DNA of 64,000 nucleotides from Cytidiella melzeri (Eukaryota > Basidiomycota > Agaricomycetes > Polyporales > Irpicaceae): the NCBI GenBank assembly GCA_022592445.1, contig JABYQR010000003.1:395349-459348 (forward strand), in the 5' to 3' direction. The notes below the pieces were generated by a model, which worked only from the letters and a program-made list of their open reading frames with translations, was not told the origin of the DNA and made no database searches. Both the position numbers and the translations under genes were made by a program. Positions 11,664-24,007 of the stretch are shown here, piece by piece. The number at the start of each line of letters is the position of its first letter. The stretch's first letter is position 1.

Positions 11664-12108
11664 GGTGTGTAAGCGTTGCGAGAGTGTCGCTGGCCAGGTG
11701 TTATGTGGTGAGGGAGTGGGCACGGCAGTGGCGGTCACTGTGAGGACGCAAAAGTAGCTGAACTGGCGCTCAGGTCGAACTTGGAACTTGAATTGCTCAC
11801 GAATAAGTCGTACATTAGTAAAAGTCATTATTACATTTATTCTAAGATCCATAAAATAAGCACCATGATACAAATTGGAGTGAATGAGAGAACGAGGAAC
11901 ATGCAGTACTGATGGCAGAGAGTGCTCGGAAGACACTGTCAAAGGTAGCGGTTAGTGCAGCGATGCGGGAGATGAAATGATATATAGATGAGCGGGGTAA
12001 ATTGCATTGCTCGTGGTATCCAGATTAGAGTTGGCTCGAGGTGTGCAGAAACACATGACGAAAATGGATGAGTGGAGGTAGTAGGGGGGTAGCATGCATC
12101 CGAGTAAT
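11664..12108. promoter_or_regulatory. Intergenic between EMC5 and the sterol acyltransferase
   Basis: These 445 bp must hold the EMC5 promoter and the 3' UTR of the sterol acyltransferase, as both genes are on the minus strand. I see no clear TATA box or other motif. Confidence 0.4.
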
Positions 12109-14348
12109 TCAGTACGCGCAATACGCAACGCAGAGCAACGGGAAGCCAGCGTACAAACCAAGCCAGAAGATAATGTTACCCATCAGCTTGTTCTTCTTGA
12201 TTGCAGGGATACGTCCGACGAAAATAAGCGGAATTTGAGCGAGCTGCATCGTGAACAAATACATCCTGTTGGGCCCAACCAGCCATCACGTAAGCCACCA
12301 TCGAAAGTCACACAAAGGAAATATTGACACACCGAATCTTCTTAGTCACAATTGCCATGACGAGCTCATGCACCGCCGCGCTGAGCAAGAACGTGAAGAA
12401 CATGGCGCTCTGCCTCGACAACTTGTATGAGCTCATGGACGACGCATAAACATGCCTCAGCAAGAACGTGTGCACAGGCTTGTTCCATTTCCTCGAGAAC
12501 TCGTCCCAGGATGCAGCGTTCCACCAATCCTCGTAGAATTGTCGATCAGCGAAGCGAGACAACTCAGCAAAGCCGTTGCAAATACACTCTGCACGAGACG
12601 TCAACAAAGGCTGTTCTGCAGGTATATGGAGGCATGCACGCACCGAAAATGAGGTAGAACAATAGCAAGTACGCTACCATGAACGGCAATGCGAGGTCGA
12701 GAAGTGATCTCAGAAAGGACTGGTCGGCGGTCGGCGTGAGTGGGAGAATAAAGCTCTCTGTGACCGTGTAGAGGAGCGCAAACGTCCCGAACGTAGCGAC
12801 GGTCTTCTCAAACACGTACAGCGGGCGAATTCTACGAATAGTGAGTAAGTAGATCCTTACACCAAACTGACTAGATCATACCTATCCGTCATGGGATACT
12901 CCAGCTCATAGACCAAGGTCGGCACGAGCATATAATGCGCGAACCGCTTGTACGTGATATTATTTGGCCACCTTACGTACTCTGGGCCCATACCGATCAA
13001 CTCGCTCTCGTACTCCGAGTATTCCTTTGCCAGCGACGCGATGCTTTCGTCCGGGTGATCGACAAGGGGATGGAGCCCAGGCTTCAAAACCTGAGAGGCG
13101 GGAAGAACGCGTGTGCCGGTGGTGATGATCTGCGTCGCGTTGACAGTACTCGCGGGTTGGAGGTGTGGTGACCTGGTGGACATCGATCTCGTGCGTTTGC
13201 GAAGAGTACTTTCGCCGCTTTTCATAGCGACTGGAACAGGCATCGGAGTGTCGTTGGTAGGTGCGTCATCGCACGCTTCCGCGAGACGGTGAGATTCAGC
13301 AGCTGCAACAGCCTCGTCCCATCCTCCGACAGCATCTGTAAGCCGCTTGAGTTGTGCAAGCGTCACTCTCGCTTGTTCGTTCACCTGCGCGAGGTAGCCG
13401 TTGATGTTCATGTACGAATGCATTTTCATAATCATCACCAGGGTATGAAGAGTGAGGTAGCCCGACTGAACCCACGGCCAATGTCTGTCATACGGAAGGA
13501 GCATTAGTTTCAACTTCCATCGCGCAAACGCCCTTGTCACGCACCTTGTAAATGTCCATTGAATCGCAGTGAACAGCACCGTAGTCTGCCACAAGTGCTG
13601 AAGGATGACTCCAGTCCAGTAATACCTGATCCATCCATTTTGAATCGCTTTCGCAAATGGGACGCAGATCGCAGTGGAGAGCACGAGGATGCCGTCAGAG
13701 AGGAAAAGCATAATTGTGTCCTCGGCAAACATGTACTTCATGCCAAACTCCATCGAGAGCGGGTAGCCGTTTGTTTCCAGGCTCCTGATGTAGGTGTTGA
13801 CTGCCAACAGGAACATTGATATCCAAAAGAGCGTGAAAAAGCCCTGATAGTCTGTGAGTTGACATGAAATGACTGTGTAAAAACGTGGGCACGCACCCTG
13901 AATTCGTTGGCACCCGACCGTTCGTTGGAGATGTCGAACACCGACTGACGCGGGGAGAACGAGATCATGGCGCGCAACTTTTTGTTCGCGCCAGCTCTGA
14001 CGGGCTTGGAGACGTAGATGGTTCCCTGTGAGGTCTCGATGCCTCCGCTGGGGATGCTCTTCGCGAGGTTCACTTCGTTGCTCGAGTTGTCCTGTCCAAG
14101 AGATTCGACAACCTCGACGACTGCGGTAGTGAACTGCTGTCTGTTGATGTGTGGGCTGCGCATCAGTACTAGGCTACACCCCAGAGGCATGGGCAGAGGA
14201 CTGACCCGGTCGCTGACATCCTTGCAACGTCCAGTTCATCAATGTGCAGGTGTATGGTGGGTGCTTCATCGCCGCTGTCTGTGTCGGTAGTACTTATGTC
14301 TTTCTCGTCCTTAGTCATGGTGGTATGAGTGAGCGTTCGGCTCGGCAT
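12109..14348 (-). CDS. Sterol O-acyltransferase (ACAT/ARE type, MBOAT family)
   Basis: Seven exons, 14348-14206, 14155-13897, 13843-13545, 13484-12882, 12831-12644, 12588-12333 and 12265-12109, give 634 aa with all phases matching. The enzyme esterifies sterols with fatty acyl-CoA in the ER membrane for storage in lipid droplets. Visible motifs: F-R-G-F-F-T-L-F-W near the first membrane segment, W-P-W-V-Q-S-G-Y-L-T-L-H-T-L-V-M, F-Y-E-D-W-W-N followed by F-S-R-K-W-N-K-P-V-H, and the catalytic-type His in A-A-V-H-E-L-V-M. The C-terminus G-L-Y-A-G-F-P-L-L is also typical. About 130 residues between H-S-Y-M-N-I-N-G and Y-V-R-W-P-N-N-I-T-Y are a basic, disordered insert. The start at 14348 is the first ATG that gives the acidic N-terminal tail; an upstream ATG in frame is possible. 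Confidence 0.93.
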
Positions 14349-15183
14349 GGTGGGGTGAAGGTAGTTTTGGGTCGAGTTGTGCCAGACGCGCGTTTGCACG
14401 GACGACGTCATCGATATCCCGACGACTGTTTGATGCGCCGTCGAAACCCGCGCGGCACTGTCTTCGCCACCAGTAGCGTTCAGCTCAAGCTGCCACTCCA
14501 GAAACCCGCTCGGCGCTGGCAAGAATATTCGTAGAGTCGAATTTCATGTTGACTCTGCTGAGCTGGTGTTCAGGAGCTCAGTACTAATACGCTGAGAGTA
14601 ATACGCTGACGTGAGTGCGTCCCCTGTGTTGATCATGGACCAGATCATTTACTAGCCTCCTAATTGTACTGGACGGATGTGTAGGCCTCCCACTAGCCGG
14701 CCGATCGAAATCCTTATTACGAGCGAAGATAGCTATACACAAATACTAGTACACGTACAGTAGCCAACAATAACAAGTCGCAACATAAAGTAAAGCCTTG
14801 TGTGCGTAGGTGTACAAAATAACGACCATCTCTGTCGTGGACAACGATATCAACGCATGTACGCGAGAGGCTGTCGTGCGCGAGTCACTCCTATGTAGTG
14901 GGGCGAGAGGCAATGTTCGCGGTGTATAGGCGGTGTCGCTGAATAACCGGAGCGTCACTGGCCGTCGGGCCTCTGTACCACGAGAACAGAACGGCGGTGC
15001 TCACCGAAATAGGTAGGGGCGCGCTGCACATGTCCTTGGAATCCAGAATGAGCACGAATATCGGTTACGAGAATTGTCCATCCGTACCCGTACTAGGATC
15101 TCCCTCCAGCTCCCTGCAGGAGAAAATAATGAGTACAGAGCACGTAGCCGAGAAATTGCACACTTACTACATCTAACATTGTA
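14349..15183. other. Intergenic, nothing recognised
   Basis: It includes the promoter side of the sterol acyltransferase and the 3' flank of the small secreted-protein gene. A run GAGTAATACGCTGA / CAGTACTAATACGCTGA is repeated near 14578-14608. No open frame is convincing. Confidence 0.45.
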
Positions 15184-15504
15184 TTAAATATTGAGGTGCA
15201 AGACGGGATTTATGATTTGCTGCCAATATTCCCATTCAGCCGGAGGTTCGTTGCCATCAGGCTTTGTTTTTCCCCCTATGATATCTTCGCAGATCTTGTT
15301 CTCCAGCTGAGCCCACTGGTGCTTGTCTTGAATTAGCTGGGCTATGTTGGGGTATACTTCCTCCAAGGTCTTGAGCTTGGCTTTTTTGAAGGAGAACTTT
15401 GGAAGTCGAAGGCGTACTGCTGGGGAGGCAGACACGGTCATCGTGTGGAGTGCACTGGTGACAACGGCAGCGATCAAAACAAGGCTGGCCGAGGAGGACC
15501 GCAT
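15184..15504 (-). CDS. Small secreted protein, function unknown
   Basis: A single exon of 106 codons. I chose the ATG at 15504 because it begins a textbook signal peptide: M-R-S-S-S followed by L-V-L-I-A-A-V-V and a likely cleavage after V-S-A-S-P. The mature part, about 80 residues, is Lys-rich at first (K-F-S-F-K-K-A-K-L-K-T-L-E-E-V-Y), then acidic, with one Cys and W-E-Y-W-Q near the end. The longer frame upstream (to 15660) lacks an ATG and would bury the signal peptide. No repeats or Cys pattern of known effectors or hydrophobins are present. A conserved role is not supported by anything but the signal peptide. Confidence 0.6.
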   Translation of the reverse strand: MRSSSASLVLIAAVVTSALHTMTVSASPAVRLRLPKFSFKKAKLKTLEEVYPNIAQLIQDKHQWAQLENKICEDIIGGKTKPDGNEPPAEWEYWQQIINPVLHLNI

Positions 15505-16235
15505 GACATGATCAAGGTATGGGGAGATGAAAGGGTTTAAATGACAGTAAGATAGTCTGTTTGACGATTTCAGTAACAGTGCCAGCAAAAGGACAGTGAA
15601 TGTATAACCGACCTGCGCTGAAGCAATGACAATGTGGAAGAGAGGAGCGACGGTGGGCATCGAGTGCAGATGTTAGGGATTTATATGGACCTTTTACCAT
15701 CTTGTTAGCTGTGCCTCTGAATCTTGTGGCAGAGATGTCGGTGTGGAGTTGGAGTTAGGTGTTTCAGCGTCTGTCAGATCTATCGGACGAACTTATCGCT
15801 CGTGGTTGAACATGATAATTTCGAGTACACGCGCACTCCAAAGACGCAACGTACGTAGACTTGGTCTCCTCCGACTCAGAGTCCTACTTGTGCGTTGACC
15901 TAGAATGCTAGGTGTGTGCGAACTTTGTAATATACTGATTACTTTTGTTGTACAGAAATCCTACACTGTCTCATGGGTATTATGATAGACGGTGACAATG
16001 AGCTACCAAATACAACAATCCAGAGTCAAAGGCGATACAAATTGGGTGCGTGTGTCACAAAGATAAACAAGCAGGATGGAGCTGAGGAGGTGTCCGAGTC
16101 GCGACGAGTTACGATGGAATCATGTATGCGCCAGCTCGGATGACTGTGATTGAATGGCGACCGGTAAGCCTCAAACTTGAACACCCCACTGGTAGGACAA
16201 TGTAAATCTCACCTTGATCCATTAGCAAGTACAAA
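15505..16235. other. Intergenic, nothing recognised
   Basis: No supported gene. Short frames on both strands lack codon bias and family resemblance. The 3' UTR of the gene ending at 16236 and the promoter of the secreted-protein gene are expected here. Confidence 0.45.
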
Positions 16236-17420
16236 TCACCTCGATAGAAGACGCTTCGTTCTCGGTTGGACAACAACAGCATACGGTCCCTTTTCATCCA
16301 GGATTCTGCAGGCTGCTTCCGCTATCTGCTCAGCCACTGCACCGCTCGAGACGCGTCGCTCGGAACCAACGCCACCCTCGGTAAAGGCTGGATCCAATTG
16401 GTTTTTCAACACGTATAGTTCGTCCTTGTCGCTTTCGTGGGCAGGCTCCCGAGGAACAGCAAGTGCACTACCAAGCCTAACCTTCCTCTTCTTCGCCGCC
16501 CGCTCAGCGACGCTTTTCCTCACATCTTCCATCTGCCCCGCTCCTTCCACATCTGACACCGTCCAGCTCCTCATTTCACCCTCCCCTTTCCAGCCCTTGA
16601 CCTCCTCAGCGTACTTGCTCCCACGAGTCGCTTTCTTTGCTAACGGTCGGAACTGTGCCTTACTCTCTTCCAGCACCTTTTCTATCATTCTCCTAAACCC
16701 GTCCACATCCTCGTACAATTCATGCAGCATCATCTTGAACGTAAACTTCCCGCCCATCGTCGCCTTATCCTCTTCCTCGAACCTGGCGGGAAATGGCTTG
16801 TACGAGCTGTACGAGCCTTCAGGGAATTCAGCGGTATAGGTGATAGGTTGAGGAGGCCGTCTGAACCGACTGGCAGTACTTCTCGTTCTGGTCCGACCGC
16901 GCGTAGGCTCCTCGTCTTCATCGTCATCGGAAGAACAATCCATGCACGAAGCGGAAGCCTTGGAGGGTAAACTCGAGATACTGCTAGGCGGAGAAGGGAC
17001 AGTGCTCTTCGTTTCTACGCTCGCGATAGAGGTTGTCGTCGAGGTCGAACCTGTAGACACAATTCTGACCAGCGCGACTGGACCTATCGGATTCGTCGAA
17101 GGACAAGGCGAGGGCGAACAAGCACGCTGTTCCGCGTCCAAGTCCTTGGCCACCACCCCACCACCAGTCTTCTTTGGAGTCTTCGACACCTCCTCGTACA
17201 AGCTCTTGTAGTCCCCACTAGTCAACTTGGAGAAGAAATCCCCCAACCTCGCCCACTCTGCCATCTTCGCGTCCCCACTTCCTGCCTTCCCAACTCCGCC
17301 CCTCAGCTCTCCCCGTCCCCCCACTCCACCAAACTGTCCGTAGGAGGAGCAAGTCCGCGTTCCAGTCGTCGGAGTGGCCACACCGGCCATACCCACAGTC
17401 ATAGTAGTAGCAGCCGCCAT
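16236..17420 (-). CDS. Acidic/basic low-complexity hypothetical protein (394 aa)
   Basis: An intron-free frame from ATG 17420 to TGA 16236. Residues 1-50 are Gly/Thr-rich. Around 53-80 there is a helical stretch (M-A-E-W-A-R-L-G-D-F-F-S-K-L). Residues 150-190 are Ser-rich with D-D-D-E-D-E-E and an Arg-rich patch (R-G-R-T-R-T-R) that could be a nuclear signal. Residues 200-300 look folded (F-T-F-K-M-M-L-H-E-L-Y-E-D-V-D-G-F-R-R-M). The C-terminus has A-V-V-V-Q-P-R-T-K-R. I do not recognise the family. A nuclear role would be inference from composition only. A donor-like GGTGATTTG overlaps the stop codon, so a further exon cannot be excluded. Confidence 0.6.
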   Translation of the reverse strand: MAAATTMTVGMAGVATPTTGTRTCSSYGQFGGVGGRGELRGGVGKAGSGDAKMAEWARLGDFFSKLTSGDYKSLYEEVSKTPKKTGGGVVAKDLDAEQRACSPSPCPSTNPIGPVALVRIVSTGSTSTTTSIASVETKSTVPSPPSSISSLPSKASASCMDCSSDDDEDEEPTRGRTRTRSTASRFRRPPQPITYTAEFPEGSYSSYKPFPARFEEEDKATMGGKFTFKMMLHELYEDVDGFRRMIEKVLEESKAQFRPLAKKATRGSKYAEEVKGWKGEGEMRSWTVSDVEGAGQMEDVRKSVAERAAKKRKVRLGSALAVPREPAHESDKDELYVLKNQLDPAFTEGGVGSERRVSSGAVAEQIAEAACRILDEKGPYAVVVQPRTKRLLSR

Positions 17421-18721
17421 CGCAAAAGGGAAAAGCCGTCGTCGTGTCCGTATATCGTAACAGAACAGGAACGAGAGATGGGGGTGAATGGAAGAAAACC
17501 TTTGATCTCAAGTTGCAGTTTATATACCCGTTGCGGCCACTCCCCGATTCGTGACCACTGTTCTCGCCGGCGTCAAATGACCACGGTCAGGACTTTATCG
17601 ATATGACCGGAGCTGCTAGTGCTTGTGATCTGTGGCCCGCCGGACGGAGCAGCTACCGCTAGTTGCACCGCAGTTGTGGCCCACCCAAATGTCTAGCACG
17701 ATGAAGGAGGGAGCGGAAGTCTCTCCTATGACAGGCTTGGAGTGGGAGTAGCCTGGCAGGGAGGAGGAGGGAGAGACACGAACCGAGACCCTTGCGGTCG
17801 TGGTTGTACTGGAAAAGAGCCAAGCTATTGCAGCGAATATACAGGTTCGATCTCGGGACTGGCCAGTAGGTGCTTGGGCCTGATGGGCTCGCGAGGGAAC
17901 ATGCCGAAACTACGCTCAATTGCAATACAACACGCGACGCGTCGAAAACAAACAAAGATATTGTGCCACTCGGAGGTTACCACTGCAATGTCCCATTGTC
18001 TAATGCGGATGTGATATTGTCATGATCAAGAGGGTTCGGAGCGGATGTGTGATTATAGCGAGGAGACGGGAGCTGTACTGATTTTCCACGCGGGTCATGC
18101 ATTGAGAGCAAGTAAGTAGTGAGTGTTATATGGCTGGTTTTATACACGTGCACAATCCCGGTAATTCGTACAAGAAAGTATGGTCTTTTCCACGACATCG
18201 ATCGATCTCATCTAGCAGGTAGTATACGAGACACAACCATCTATCTGAACCATTATCTTGATTTCTCCACGGTGCAGTGATACAACCAGATGCTTTGTAT
18301 CCACAAGCGCAGTCGTACCTTACTCAGGTCGTCAATGAAACGCAAAGCATGAGCGCACCCGTAGCTCCAAGTGCACTGGGTGACTGGGGCTGCACGCGGT
18401 AATTTTGATGTGCCCTGAAAAGCCAAACGGACGCCGCTGGCTTTCTGGCACAGCCGAGGGAGTTGTTGCCCAAAGGGAGGAGCTAGGGGTTTCAAAGTGT
18501 CTCACGACAAATTACTGAGAAACTTGCTTCTTAGCATTACAGAGCGTGTTGGCATGTACAAATTGGGCGACAACATTGATACAGAATACAGAGGATACGA
18601 GGTACACCAATCTTGCAATAAGTCCAGCGAAAGTCCAGCAGAGCGCAACAACAGGGAGAGCCATATAGCAACAGACAGCGGTAGAAGCACGACAACGAAA
18701 CACACAGAAAAGAAAGCCAGC
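17421..18721. other. Intergenic, nothing recognised
   Basis: 1.3 kb without a supported gene. Frames at 17659-17955 and 18253-18495 (minus) show no family resemblance or intron pattern. A further 3' exon of the F-box gene could start here, since its stop overlaps a GTGAGC donor at 18722-18727. Confidence 0.4.
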
Positions 18722-19949
18722 TCACCAAGGCGTCCTCCTTACCTCCACATCTTTGTTCCCATGACCGTCTTCCTCATCATGACCGCCAACCCACCTCACA
18801 AAGCACGTCGTCGTCTCATCCCGTAGGTCCAAAGGATCCTCGCACTCGCATAGAACGTCTTGCTTATTTCGGAACCACGTGCTCCAACATACTCTGTTCA
18901 GCATCGGCAACCACATCTTCATCTGTGCGCTTGCTAGCAATTCCATGTTCCTCACCTCCTCTGTGAGGAAGCCAGCAGTCTGACACTCGCAACAATGCGA
19001 AGGCGAATATGGCTGATGGTCGAGGAACGCAAACGGCGAAAGAGGTGTCAACACAGGAGGAGGGACAGAGGCATGCTCGATGTGGTCATAGAAGACGTCG
19101 GCAGCAGAGAGGTGAATACCGAGATGTAAATGTTTGAGGGTAGACGCAAGAGGCGAGAGGGCTTTCCCGTATATTCTCTAGATAGATGTATGTATGCGCT
19201 GTTTTCAGTGGAATGAGACCAGGACGCACCGTCAAATCCCCGACATCACAGATAACGTCCGGCAGCGGAGAATGGACAGTGCAGCTGGAAGCTTCTGCGT
19301 AACATGTCCAGCAACAATCAATCAGCAGACGGTCGGTGCACCTGAGCACCAGACTCTGTAGTTTTGGACAGTACACCGATAATAAAGAGAGTATATGCGG
19401 AGTGATCGACGGAAGGAAAGCGAATTCGAGAGATGTGAGGTGCTGCACGATTGACTTCTTTGCTTTGGTTGCGGGAGTCAAGGCACGGTGGGCATTGATA
19501 GGCAGATTGGAGAGAATGAGCTTGGCGTAGCCTTCGTGCGTGTGCAGTCCCTCCGTCACGAAGTCGACGCGAAGACTCGTCAAGCGACTAAAGTGTAAAA
19601 GGTTCTGATAATGTTCTCCCAACGCAGATGTCGGGATATCAAGGCTCCTAGACATATGCATTCAGCGGTTGTATGCGCTGTGAAAATAGGCAGTGGCTTA
19701 CCGAACCCATTCGTACAACCCTGGGATTTGGCACAGATGACTCCATTGTCTCTTTGTGGTCACAACCAGAGCAGAGAAGTAGCGGCGGAAAGCGATCTGG
19801 CGGAATGTATGGCACGTTAATGAGAAAGGCGCGATTGCATAAAAAGAGTCCGTTTCGGATAAAACGAGCTTGACGACATGATCGACAACCTCTGGAGGAA
19901 CATAATAAGTGTTCGCGATACGAGAGCGTGCCAAGTTACCACAAGGCAT
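18722..19949 (-). CDS. F-box-like protein of the agaricomycete expansion
   Basis: Three exons, 19949-19702, 19647-19230 and 19177-18722, give 373 aa. F-box proteins bring substrates to SCF ubiquitin ligases. Residues 15-60 show the F-box-like core: Y-V-P-P-E-V-V-D-H-V-V-K-L-V-L, then F-S-L-T-C-H-T-F-R-Q-I-A-F-R-R-Y-F-S-A-L. The following region has Leu-rich-repeat-like spacing (L-T-S-L-R-V-D-F, L-T-S-L-E-F-A-F-L, L-Q-S-L-V-L-R-C, L-K-H-L-H-L-G). The ATG at 19949 is the first in frame. The substrate cannot be guessed. The family is recognised from its pattern only and no Skp1 contact was tested. Confidence 0.72.
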
Positions 19950-20416
19950 ATTGCCCGACAACTACGGGTTGGGGTAGAGGAGAACCAGCGGTCCAGCGGG
20001 ATGTGGTAAGGAGCAAACACAAACTTCCTTTCCAGTTCGCGCAGTGTAGGAGTGCTTCGATTGATGGGAGCCCAAGACTCGGCGGTTCGCCCACCCGCTC
20101 GTTGCGCTGCAACAGACTCCGTACCTCGACGGAGACACATGTTCAACGAACAACAAGAGCCCAAGACGCAGGTCGAATGCACTCAGTACAAGCTGCAAAA
20201 ATAGGATCCAATTGCAGAAGATGATGAACAACCGATACAGTCGCAATGCGCGAAATCAGCTTGGGCAAAATATCAAAGAAGATTCCAAAGGGGAGCATGG
20301 TAAGAAAGAGATAAATAAGAATGAGAGTGCTAGGGCTTCACGCATCCAGAGAAATGATACAAGCTTGATGTGTAGTGATGTACAGCACAGGTGGATGCGA
20401 CGCTGGAGTGTCAGCA
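19950..20416. other. Intergenic, nothing recognised
   Basis: It should contain the promoter of the F-box-like gene and the 3' UTR of the DUF2015 gene, both on the minus strand. No distinct motif is seen. Confidence 0.4.
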
Positions 20417-20981
20417 TTACAGGTGGGTGACGGCTTTAGAGTCGAGAGGCATTCCTAAGAGTACATGTGAGCACACCAGTGTCGTAGTCAAAAAGTAGCG
20501 ACTCACCATTCGGCCCAATTCCGTTCGCAGCAAAGATCTGGTTCTGTCGAATCAACCTCGCCTGGTCAAAGCTGCGCAAACTCATCGATTAAAACTACTC
20601 CTGGTCGGGGGAGGGGTATAAAGGAAAGGTACTCACTTGACCCGTTCCCTCCTCATAATGTCCAGCACCTCCTGTGTGCCCTGCTCATCCATACCAGCCC
20701 TAGGGTCCCCGTCCCGGATATTCGCTTCGATGTCAAAGGACTCAGAGGTGAGCCCAGCACTCGCCTGCGACTCAAAAGTCGACAGTGGAATATAATGGCT
20801 CAGTCCCGGGAAAAGAGACTTCACCGGGTTGGGGACATGGGAGATGAGAGTGGCGCGGTACCGAAATGCCACTGTAGAACTCTCAAGTCAACGACTGCCT
20901 CCTCCTGTGGGCTACCGACAGGACAGACGTACACATTACCAGTAATGTCAACAGAGCGCAGACGGACAGCCAGAAGAGCAT
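20417..20981 (-). CDS. DUF2015 / UPF0357 fungal membrane-anchored protein
   Basis: Four exons, 20981-20933, 20871-20637, 20571-20507 and 20454-20417, give 128 aa, close to the usual size of this fungal family. The N-terminus is one hydrophobic helix (W-L-S-V-C-A-L-L-T-L-L-V-M). The conserved part reads A-G-L-T-S-E-S-F-D, G-D-P-R-A-G, then V-L-D-I-M-R-R-E-R-V-N-F-D-Q-A-R, and ends N-G-I-G-P-N-G-M-P-L-D-S-K-A-V-T. The function of the family is unknown. The donor of intron 1 was placed at GTACGT (20932) because only this keeps the frame into F-R-Y-R-A-T-L. Confidence 0.85.
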
Positions 20982-21995
20982 TGTGTGGGGGAGGCGAATA
21001 TATAGTGCGGTCGTGGTTCGGTCAGAACGTGCAGCTCCTGTCGGCAGGCGTGCGGTGATTGCCACGGATTGGACCGGCCGTGGCTAGACTTACTTTGTAC
21101 TTAGGTTGTTATGACAGTAAAACGATTTAGATCTACACCTTGCCAAAGTGGTGATATCCTCTCAACATGTCATTACATTGTACAATGACCACTAACCAGA
21201 ACTGTCTGTGGTACAGTCGAACCCCTCCTACACCTCCAGGCGAAGCCTGGGTGCCGTGGGATGTTTGGCCGCATATGCCCAATCCAGCATGATAGTGTCG
21301 CAACATCTCCCGCGCTTGCATCGCTCCGACATAGTAGTAAGACTCATCTTCAAAGCTTACCAGCCTCTACCCCTCGCACACCACCTCCACTTTGTTAACA
21401 GCAACTACATAGACTCTTGACAACAGCGACGTGCTGTTTTGTTGTTCACCATACATCTTTGTCTTTCAACCCTCCGGATAACATACACGAGATGCTTCTC
21501 TAGGGCACAGTGAAAAATTGTGTTTTTTGAACCAGTGTTCATATATCTATCCAGTTTGTAATCTTTGCGTGCTATTTCATTTGCAAAGGTACCCATACAG
21601 CGAGTAAACACACCCTTGGTATGTAGCACAGGCTACGGACCGAAACAGTCAACAATGATGAGAACGATCCGTACTCGATACATGCAAGACTCGGACATCT
21701 AGACGCTACATGCAAAATACTAACATAACGATACGAGAAAAACGGTCCATGTACACAACGCGAACAAGGTGCAGTAAAAGATTGTGAAAACGAGCCAACT
21801 TTGCAGAAGATCCTAATTGATAGCGTTGACGGGAGGGCCCGAAGGACATGAAGGACATCGAGACGGGCGGCGTGTGTTGTGCCGTGACCAAGAGGAGTCG
21901 AGAACCGCTGCAGGTAACCCACGACAATTCCACGCGAGGGTGCGTGAGCAACAGTGTTTGATGAAGAAAGGCAGGCTTAGGAACGAATTGTGACG
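20982..21995. other. Intergenic, nothing recognised
   Basis: About 1 kb. Minus-strand frames at 21405-21629 and 21572-21922 lack any family signal. The 3' UTR of the Smr gene and the promoter of the DUF2015 gene must lie here. Confidence 0.4.
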
Positions 21996-24007
21996 CTATC
22001 GGCGAAGTGTCCGTCCACGAACAATGAGGCCGCCAGTCCATTTATCGACGTTCCAGCCATCCTCAACCAGCGCATTCTTTACAGCAGGTCCCAGGACGCC
22101 GATGCCACTCGTGGAATGCAGACCACGACCTGTGATAATCTTCAATGGCATGCTTGTCGTAGCAGGCGTCTCGATGAGTAGCTTCCTGACAATCTGAACG
22201 GCTTCAGAGACAGAGGTACCATGCAGATCAATCGTAACCCCATTCTCCGTCTCCACACTGCTCACACTCCAATCAGCTGTGCTACTCCGTAAACATAACG
22301 AGGACTGCAACTAACCGTCTCGATTGGACCATATCCCACGCCGCATCGAGCTTCTCCGCCTGAGCCTGTTCTTGTAGTTCACGTGCCTGAATCCAAACAT
22401 ATCATTGATCAACGACAGCTGTCAGAGACAGCCAACGTCACTGGAAAAAAAAAAACTTACCCGCTCAGCGAAGTAATAGGCTACCTCGCCGCCTCGAGTC
22501 GAGCTGTTACCCCTCTGCCATGCACGGCTCGCCTCCCTCAGTGCCTCCTTGCGTTTCTGCATCAGCTCTCCAGCCCGTTGATTGTTACCGCTGAAGGGCT
22601 TCTTGGTACCAGTCTTGAGTTTGACGTGGCCGTTCTTCATGCCATTAGCCTGGTGATACGCCGGTATGAAGTCTGCATGAAGGTTCGCACTTTTGCGGGG
22701 AACGATGGGTACAGTCTGCCAAGCCGTAGAGGGTGACGCAACGGGCGAGCTTGGTACGGACTGTACTCCGACATGAAGTTTGGCCTTCGGAGGAGCGACA
22801 GTAGGAGGGCCTGAAGAAAGTAGTGAAATATACTTGGACTGTCGACCAGTTGCAGAAATGGGCGATGGAGAAGGTGCAGGTGAGTGGTATATTCCCCAAT
22901 CTACCTCGCCGCCATCTACTTCGCGAAGGAGCCACACCACATCAAGCGCAGCGTCCGGGCGCTGCTGAGTGGCGCGAAGGGCTAGTTGAGCATCGGACAT
23001 CATTTCCTCTCGGTCAACGTCGGGAAGTGCTTGGTAAGCGGACGATTCGCGCAGGATGTCGAACATACCGAACAACATTTGGGTCTCCCCCGGTGACATC
23101 TCGGTAGAGGCAGGGAGAGGCGAGGCAATGCTGGTGAGGGCAGCGCGAAGGGCTTCGGAGGGGGTTGCGTATTGTGGCGAGTGAAAGACAGACTGGAATT
23201 GAGCAGCAGTGGTATAAGGAATGAGAGTCTCGAGATGTGAGGAGACAGAGGATAGCTGTGTCCATGCGTCGGCAGATGCGGTACGAGGGGAGTTCGGCGT
23301 AGACGAGGCTCTTAGGCGCTGCTTCTGTCGAACATCACCAAGAGTAACGGTTTTTCCGCTCCTGCGCTTCTGTTTCTTGATTTGGCGAGGCTGAACAGTA
23401 TCCCAAGGCTGCTCGACAGTTGTATCCCCCTCCTGTCCTCCTCTTTCTTCTAGCTCTCTCACATACTCCCCCGCCATAATGCTTTCGACTACACTCTCCA
23501 TGTCTATTTCGTCTATATCTTCCGCGCCCCCTAGCGCGCTCTTGAGTCTTGAGATCGGTAGCTGAGGGAAGGCAGTGCGTAGGAATCGCAGTGGCGAGTT
23601 CAGTGATTGGCTACCATTGGATAGCTCGGAGGTAATCGCGGTGTTTGTCGTTGCATTTGACTCGGAGGACAGAAAATCTGTAGTACTGGTGTCGTTGCTA
23701 TCTTCTGCAGCCTCCGTAAACCTCATATGAGCGAAGTCGTCTGAGATGTCATGCACATGAAAATCAGCTTCAGCAGCAAGATCGGATAGAGTGTTCCGAA
23801 GATTCTTGACATCCTCAGGAGAGGGGAGAAGGTTTGGGTCGTTCACGTAGTCTGCGACAATGGCCGCAATGAGGGATGAGTCGAGAGACGGGGAGAACTC
23901 CGCCTTGTTACAATAGAGCTTCAGCTAGGCGTGCCATTTGAGCCAGAAAGCAAGGAGGATTGTACCTGCAGTGTCTCTTGAAGATCAACGGTGGATGAGA
24001 AAACCAT
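21996..24007 (-). CDS. CUE-DUF1771-Smr protein, Cue2-like
   Basis: Exon 1 is 24007-23966 (M-V-F-S-S-T-V-D-L-Q-E-T-L-Q) and exon 2 is 23903-22461. An exon starting A-R-E-L-Q-E-Q-A-Q-A-E-K and the Smr exon ending at 21996 follow. Cue2 of yeast is the nuclease that cuts mRNA under stalled, collided ribosomes. Here a CUE-like helical segment (F-L-R-T-A-F-P-Q-L-P-I-S-R-L-K-S-A-L) lies near residue 100. A DUF1771 stretch (A-G-E-L-M-Q-K-R-K-E-A-L-R-E-A-S) precedes a C-terminal Smr domain with D-L-H-G-T-S-V-S-E-A and I-T-G-R-G-L-H-S. In Smr nucleases D-x-H of the D-L-H motif is part of the active site, and it is present. The last intron is best placed as 58 nt (GTTAGT..GCAG); a 34-nt alternative also keeps frame. 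It is divergent from the KAT14-like gene. Confidence 0.85.
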